Below, in pieces: positions 58,831-64,000 of a stretch of DNA of 64,000 bases; position 1 is the first letter of the stretch; each line of letters begins with the position of its first letter. The DNA is from Siphonodentalium dalli (lineage: Eukaryota; Mollusca; Scaphopoda; Gadilida; Siphonodentaliidae): positions 37,670,106 through 37,734,105 of the forward strand of contig CP136063.1 in NCBI GenBank assembly GCA_032622095.1, written 5' to 3'. Below the pieces are notes generated by a model that was not told where the DNA came from, did no database searches, and saw nothing but the letters and a program-made list of their open reading frames with translations. Both the position numbers and the translations under genes were made by a program.

Positions 58831-58915
58831 ATTTGGCAGTCGTCGAGGGTGAGCATGAGTCCAGGTGTCTTTTCCTCGAATATTCCTTCTGGAAATCTTT
58901 CAGGCAAATATGGCA

Positions 58916-59183
58916 TTAGAAAGGCGTGTGCTGATATTTGACATGCTCATCCATGTTATGCTTGCCAACAACTTTATAATCACAATGTTTGCATTTCGCC
59001 TCCACACAACTCTTCTCGTGTTGTTTAAGATTAGAATAATATTTGATTTCCTTCGAACATTTCGAGCAATGAAATATAACACCTCCGCGGAGAACCACAG
59101 TATGTTTATATAAATCATGCGTCCTCTTGTGTCGTTTTGGGATAACGATCACACGCACAAGTTCTTTCACCAGTCATGCCTTC
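58916..59183 (-). CDS. Candidate zinc-finger exon (C2HC + C2H2)
   Basis: On the minus strand, a splice acceptor (cttttatttatatttcag at 59,184) precedes a segment that reads FHCSKCSKEIKYYSNLKQHE then KSC, giving C-x2-C-x12-H-x3-C. It continues with CKHCDYKVVGKHNMDEHVKY then QH, a canonical C2H2 finger C-x2-C-x12-H-x4-H. The TAA is at 58,916-58,918. The two fingers are tandem with a short linker, as in nucleic-acid-binding proteins. Reading in this frame from the acceptor meets a TGA before the fingers, so the start within the exon is unclear and a frameshift or alternative splicing must be assumed. It could be the last exon of a small zinc-finger gene or a recently broken copy. Confidence 0.5.
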
Positions 59184-59636
59184 CTGAAATATAAATAAAA
59201 GAGTGCACGAGAATTTGTTAAATACATATTATGGACTTTCGGGTGCGTAAACTGTTAAGTTAGTACTCAGGCGCTATGCCAACTGTGGGAATGTAGCATT
59301 CTACTAGCACCACCGAAAATCTCAAAGAAATTGACCATACCACTCTAATGATATTATTGTCTGAACTTCGCTTAATTGTAAATATTTACATCTCGATTCG
59401 GGACGCGATAATCGGCGATAAACTAACGCAAATGATTTCGCCGTCGATAGTCATTGCATTTAACTAATATATAAGAATGACGCAGTGTGTACTGTAACTT
59501 TGTATTAATACTCGTAAAAATATCTACTTTGACCAAGATTATTCTCCATTTCTACTTGATCAAACAACCGGAGTGTTTCACATCACTGTAACCCTGTTGT
59601 GGAATTCTGGGGAAAGAATCTCTAATTAGTACTTAC

Positions 59637-59675
59637 CGAAAAATCGTCACTCTCATCCATCTACTCATTTTCCAT
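59637..59675 (-). CDS. Candidate 39-bp micro-exon upstream of the zinc-finger exon
   Basis: Bounded on the minus strand by acceptor ...tttttttcag (59,676) and donor TCG/GTAAGTAC (59,636). Its 13 codons end MDESDDFS. In phase 0 an in-frame TAG precedes these, so only its second ATG could serve as a start. The donor context GATTTTTCGGTAAGTA is identical to that of the next upstream exon. Confidence 0.3.
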
Positions 59676-59792
59676 CTGAAAAAAATAGAAGAAGAATAAA
59701 ATAAAATAAAAAAGATTCGATATATTACGTCGTTGTTATATTGTGTGTTTCTTCAAATATAGAGAATCGGACACTAAAATTATCATACTTAC

Positions 59793-59888
59793 CGAAAAAT
59801 CATTGTTGCGTAGAAGACCCAGTATTCCATCGTGAATATGTCTCTCTTCATTCGCTTCGTAGACGCAATCTTCACATTTACTATCCAT
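59793..59888 (-). CDS. Candidate exon, Cys-x2-Cys-containing
   Basis: On the minus strand, 32 codons starting ATG at 59,888: MDSKCEDCVYEANEERHIHD, ending LLRNNDFS at a donor GTAAGTATG. The C-x2-C...H-x-H pattern hints at a metal site. It lies in the right orientation and order to be an upstream exon of the zinc-finger exon at 58.9-59.2 kb. The family is not recognised. Confidence 0.3.
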
Positions 59889-59999
59889 CTTACAAAAATC
59901 CTAAAAGACGTGATTAGAAATCATTTGTCCGTGCTACCAACATCGCACCTTCAGAGTGAATATTTAGTTTTATGCCACAGAGTGAATATTTTCTGCCGC

Positions 60000-60425
60000 C
60001 GGATCAATAGAAAAAATCATTTTTTTTCTCTCACGAATCGAGTCACCCATTACATAATTATACAATCGTGTATCTGCGTTCTCGCACGAATCAAGTACCT
60101 GTTTCATAATATAAATGTTTTCTTAAATAACACAAAGCATCGTCTCGCAAACATTGGCGACTCAAGTCCCCCCCATTGAATAATTATAAAATCGTGTATC
60201 TGGTTTATCTCACGAGTCAAGTATTACTTACACGCCGCAGTCATTGTTTCATCTCTCGTGATAAACAATACATTCACCGTTATATTATACATTCTCCTTT
60301 TTTCTCTCTCACGACACACAAAGCATCGTCTCGCAAACATTGTCGACTCAAGCCCCCCATTGAATAAATATACAATCGTGTATCTGGTTTCTCTCAAGAG
60401 TCAAGTATTTCTTACACATCGAAGG
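60000..60425. repeat. 183-bp tandem repeat, ~2.5 copies
   Basis: cgcaaacatt(g/t)gcgactcaag ... aatcgtgtatctggttt.tctcac occurs at 60,148 and 60,331. A more diverged part begins at 60,029. A related fragment appears at 62,735-62,815 (gttattgtcaactcaagtat). Open frames inside are artefacts. Confidence 0.65.
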
Positions 60426-60586
60426 CATTTGCAAGTTTGCGATTTCAAACCGGTACCGGTACACGTTTTGTAATCGCAAACTGTTTCAGGGTAGATTTCA
60501 GCACATCGACTGGTAATGTATGGTGAGCCAACTGCAAACAAATTCATGTATTCTATATATGTATAGAGAAAGTGTTATTCGCATTC

Positions 60587-61055
60587 GTTTTATTGGCCGG
60601 CATTATACTTACCGTTATGGAGACAATTGGCCTCTGGATAATCAGTTGCATTCATCAGGGACGAGGCGGCAGTGTGTGTGAAGGGGTTGAGGTGTTTCTT
60701 TCATTCATTGTGGTTAACATTTTCAATTGGATTTCAATAATGATTTCATTGACCGATCGATTGGTGACTAAAATAATTGGAATTTTCCTACTGAGAATAT
60801 TAGGTTATGATAGATCTAATATTAAATTACAATTAAATTTTCCAACAATATTCGGTGTAACGTGTATTGTTTTTAGACCCAGGGTCCAATAAAGGTCTAG
60901 GCCTACATGCAGTTTCATTCAAATATACGACCCAATTACCTATTACATTAGTCGAAGAATATTTAACCATATTAACGGTTGGGTTGGACATTTACAACAT
61001 ATCGAAGGGCCTGGACACAACGTGTGAACGTTTATTACAAAAATTGGGATTTTGA
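60587..61055 (+). CDS. Candidate small hydrophobic protein gene, two segments
   Basis: The first frame is open from 60,572 (ATG at 60,617, METIGLWIISCIHQGRGG) to 60,892. It encodes strongly hydrophobic stretches, VFLSFIVVNIFNWISIMIS and IIGIFLLRILGY, likely membrane or amphipathic helices. A second open frame overlaps it after an acceptor-like tract (cgtgtattgtttttag at 60,882). It encodes ~57 codons (DPGSNKGLGLHAVSFKYTTQ ... CERLLQKLGF) to TGA at 61,053-61,055. AATAAA follows at 61,125-61,130. Whether the two are spliced or shifted is unclear, and no donor is obvious. No family is recognised. Confidence 0.3.
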
Positions 61056-61124
61056 TCTGGATCTAAACCCGGAAGTAGGTTGACAACTTCAACGTTCAAT
61101 GATATTTTGTTCATTATATGCCTG

Positions 61125-61130
61125 AATAAA
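61125..61130 (+). terminator. Polyadenylation signal AATAAA
   Basis: Lies 70 bp downstream of the TGA of the preceding candidate gene, in a suitable T-rich context. Confidence 0.35.
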
Positions 61131-61141
61131 GAGCGTTTTCT

Positions 61142-61390
61142 TCACTTCTGTGTGAGAAACTCAGGAAACAAATGAAACTCGCTCTGACTATGCCATGATA
61201 AAATGTTGCACATAGGATAAGTTCTATATGTCGGTACTTTGTGTCGATATAAACCTATATTATCCCCATTGCAATATTCATAATTCTTAAGGTTCAAATG
61301 CGCCATGTCCGCACAAATGGTAAAATCTATTAAATTGAGAAATCGGGCACCACCCATATACGATAAAGTAACTAAAAGATTTATAAGCAA
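61142..61390 (-). CDS. Unknown minus-strand ORF
   Basis: 82 codons with protein-like composition (DFTICADMAHLNLKNYEYCN, VPTYRTYPMCNILSWHSQSE), ending TAG/TGA-side at 61,142. It contains four cysteines and aromatic clusters. No family is recognised. It could be a terminal exon continuing the frames at 61.74-62.11 kb. Confidence 0.2.
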   Translation of the reverse strand: MLINLLVTLSYMGGARFLNLIDFTICADMAHLNLKNYEYCNGDNIGLYRHKVPTYRTYPMCNILSWHSQSEFHLFPEFLTQK

Positions 61391-61436
61391 ATAAGTGTAA
61401 TATATGTAAGTATACGATTATGGCTGAAATATTTGT

Positions 61437-61492
61437 TCATTATTTCAGCGAATGGATCCATTCTATGCATTTTATTCGCTGAAATAATTCAC
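61437..61492. repeat. Hairpin, 15-bp arms
   Basis: ATTATTTCAGCGAAT is followed about 20 bp later by ATTCGCTGAAATAAT-type complement, with loop ggatccattctatgcat. The arms are nearly perfect. Confidence 0.6.
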
Positions 61493-61741
61493 AGTCTGCA
61501 TGAAGCTATTAACCAGCTTAAAATATGGCCTGGTCATGCAGTCACCTCTGATCATAACCCAACATTGGATTAACACATCTGAGTCGTACCATGTGGTCGG
61601 CCCTGTTCAACCGTCATTGGCATGCTTCTTAACACATCGGCAATATGATGGACTGACAGTACCCTTTTGGTTTTTCAAACAGTTAACTGCATAAAGACGA
61701 CATTTTTGCTTTTACATTTCGGAAATTGTATATTATATTAT

Positions 61742-62112
61742 TTATCGCGTGTTATTTCTGATTTGGCGGAGAATAATAAATTCAATGATTGATTGATGCA
61801 CTTGCATGCTTAGATTCGAGAAAATTGAATGCCTGGAATTCTCAATTAGACACCCCAACTGCGAGTGAAGAGGCTCTATATGTATATTCCTTCTGCTGTA
61901 CTTCCAGTTGTCAGTCAGAGTGCCATTATACTTGAAAATCGTTGTATTATATGATATTTGTGGAGGCATGGACTCAGTATGATGGTTATTTTTTTTCCAA
62001 ATGTTCTTGCTTCAGCCCATATCGGGGTTATAACATCCGTTCCAACCTCGGTACATGGATATATTTTGTTATCACGCATGTATATGCAAGTCATATAAAA
62101 TAAATCGTTCAC
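61742..62112 (-). pseudogene. Unknown coding-like segment with homopolymer frameshift
   Basis: On the minus strand the first frame (NDLFYMTCIYMRDNKIYPCT, VGTDVITPIWAEARTFGK) and the second (MPPQISYNTTIFKYNGTLTD, NWKYSRRNIHIEPL) abut at a run of eight A (plus-strand T8 at 61,989-61,996). One base more or less would make them continuous. Composition is protein-like; no family is recognised. Confidence 0.25.
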
Positions 62113-62875
62113 AGTGAAATAACCGTCAATTAAGTTCGATGTTGAGCGTCCTTTGTTAAAATAATGGATGGTTGTGGTTGTAACATAATGAACGATCCAT
62201 TATCCTACATGTATTAACAGGACGCGGCGAATACAGGAGTTCCGTCGTGTTCATGTTCTATATATAAACCCATATATGTATTGTGAGTTGTATTGTATTT
62301 GTATGTGTTACTTACTCTCCGGTAATGGAGACAATAAATGAATATATATATCATCTGTTATTATTGGAGAGCACGCACTTGTTTGTGAAACGATTGGCTT
62401 TCCGTAGTTAGTTAAGTGCCAGAAGCCACCTCGAGAGTTTGAACATACAATGTGACTTAAATGATAACTTTATTGATGTGATTTGCGTATGATATCTTGC
62501 AGTAAATAGGTTAATACATCGTTGACTGATATTTCGTAGAATTCATGTACTTATGTGTGAGAAAAATTTAGTGACAGATTACCGATCAATGAGACACATC
62601 TACCCATACCAAATCCCTACCGCTGTATGTCCTGCATTGGAAGTACGCAAGGGACCGTGACGAAGTTCACCGATTCACCCTTACCCGTTCGCGTCTGACG
62701 GGTATCGCAAACTCGCTAGTGTTTTATTTCTCACGAAACACATGCATCGTTATTGTCAACTCAAGTATCTCATTGAAAATTATCCAATAATGTTAATTAT
62801 CACTTAACGAGTCGTGTACCAGGGCGATTACGGATCCGGATCACAACGGCGCAAGGCTCTTACAGCTCTAGGTAT
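62113..62875. other. No recognisable feature
   Basis: Anonymous AT-rich DNA apart from a fragment of the 183-bp repeat family near 62,735-62,815. Confidence 0.4.
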
Positions 62876-62879
62876 ACTA

Positions 62880-63200
62880 CTCATATAATCCGATCCATAT
62901 GCATTGCCACACAGTAAAACCTTTCCAAAGTGGACCCAATATAAACGGAAATGCTCTAAAATCCGGACCCTCCTTAAACAGATGTCCTCCACATACAATA
63001 ATACCGCTCTCAAACTGGACACTATAAACCAAATATTTATCCATAAAGGCTATCCAAACGGACCTAATAATTTTAAACCTTTCCAAACCGGAACCTCTAT
63101 AAACAAAATCCCTCTACATACAGTAAAACGTCTCTAAATCGGAGCATCTATAAACCGAATCCCTCTTCAAACAAAAAAACCCTCTCTAAACCGGACCCAC
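62880..63200. repeat. Minisatellite A, second locus
   Basis: Units such as CACACAGTAAAACCTTTCCA, AAACCGGAACCTCTATAAAC and ACCGAATCCCTCTTCAAAC, the same family as at 18.4 and 20.7 kb. Confidence 0.65.
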
Positions 63201-63239
63201 CCCAACAGAATCCGCCGGCATATTATATGCACAATCGAG

Positions 63240-63415
63240 TGGCAATAACAATAAAATTTCGCCCGAGAACCACAATGGCGAAGTTCGAATGGCATTCGCC
63301 AACAACTTTAACCGGGCGCCGCCATTGCTTACGAAAATTACGACATAATATCAACGTCCTCTGGTTGCTATGCACCTACATCAACTGAATAACAATTAAT
63401 TTAATTTTGAATACA
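63240..63415. repeat. Dispersed repeat C, copy 2
   Basis: Direct copy of the repeat at 58,590-58,830, lying between two minisatellite A blocks. Confidence 0.55.
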
Positions 63416-63639
63416 GTTGATAATATTTTTCAAATTTAAAAGTGTTGATATTGGGGGATTGATCAAAGGAAAAATAAACTGTTTTGTTACTTCGTTAATT
63501 CGTTCTACGTGCTGGTTATTCCCCATAGGTCCGAATTGCCCATATATAAAAGCTAAAAATCATGTTGATGGACTACAGCAATGAATGATTTAACAACTAT
63601 ACGTGCGTAGCTCCTGGACCGTAGGACCTGTGGTTTGTG

Positions 63640-64000
63640 ATGAACATAATCCCTCTCCATACAATAAAACCTCTCCAAAGTGGACACTCTATACATATCC
63701 TCCCTACCGACACAGTAAAACATATCCAAAGCCCAAAAAAAAAACCCCGTATAACCACTTACCATACAATAAAACCGCTCTCAAATCGGACATTCTATAA
63801 ACCAAATATCTATCCATACAGGCTATCCAACCGGACCTTATATAAGCCGAATCCCCCTAATAAATTTAAACCTTTCCAAATAAGAACCTCTATAAACGAA
63901 ATCCCGCTACATACAGTAACACATCTCTAAACCGAACCATATATAAACCGAATGCCTCTCCATACAGAAAAGCCTATTTAAACTAGACCTCTCCATAAAC
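63640..64000. repeat. Minisatellite A, third locus (runs off the window)
   Basis: Units ATAATCCCTCTCCATACAAT, AAAACCTCTCCAAAGTGGAC and TATAAACCGAATGCCTCTCC continue to the last base, so the array is truncated by the window edge. Confidence 0.7.

Noticed and set aside
58865-59113. Plus-strand hydrophobic frame
   Set aside because: It is the antisense shadow of the zinc-finger exon on the minus strand.

Overview
The window is eukaryotic nuclear DNA. It is AT-rich with very low coding density, short exon-like segments bounded by GT/AG signals, many retrotransposon relics and long tandem repeats. Nothing looks prokaryotic, organellar or plasmid-borne. Two things point to an invertebrate animal, perhaps a marine spiralian such as a mollusc or brachiopod: an env-bearing Ty3-type element next to CR1/Jockey-like LINEs, and C2H2/C2HC zinc-finger exons. 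The taxon is an inference, not something read directly.

Layout. 1-9.5 kb is mostly anonymous DNA with a candidate terminal exon (minus, 3.85-4.07 kb), a ~33-bp tandem repeat, a 2.8-kb dispersed repeat (4.98-7.80 kb) and a MITE-like copy. 9.5-16.7 kb is a nested block: inverted-repeat ends of the same MITE family enclose a LINE 3' fragment and a complete LTR element on the minus strand (11,570-15,867) with near-identical LTRs, a 4-bp target duplication and a gag but no pol. 17.5-21.2 kb holds another MITE copy and a 2.2-kb element with ~0.5-kb terminal inverted repeats, inserted in a minisatellite. 22.8-24.6 kb is repeat DNA. 24.77-26.67 kb is a large imperfect palindrome around a degraded zinc-finger exon.

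27.4-33.4 kb is a frameshifted Ty3-like element in the order gag, protease, RT, RNase H, integrase, env N-terminal half. 34.19-44.36 kb is the most striking object: ~10 kb of 33/35/43-bp repeats bounded by ~150-bp unique inverted ends. The array switches strand near 43,460, as in a very asymmetric foldback (FB/TU-like) element. 45.6-47.1 kb is another tandem repeat. 47.94-50.83 kb is a 5'-truncated LINE with a target duplication, and a paralogue of its unoccupied target lies 1 kb away. 52.5-53.2 kb carries the C-terminal half of an env gene, followed by an overlapping acidic ORF.

55-64 kb has a 55-bp tandem repeat, a CRE-rich stretch, a cluster of short hairpins, an antisense LINE endonuclease relic, a candidate zinc-finger gene (minus), a small hydrophobic candidate gene with a polyadenylation signal, and more copies of the minisatellite.

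No intact multi-exon host gene can be asserted. Most long reading frames belong to mobile elements or are by-products of tandem repeats. The functional story is therefore one of nested transposition: autonomous and non-autonomous relatives (two homologous gags), elements interrupting one another, and foldback or palindromic structures.
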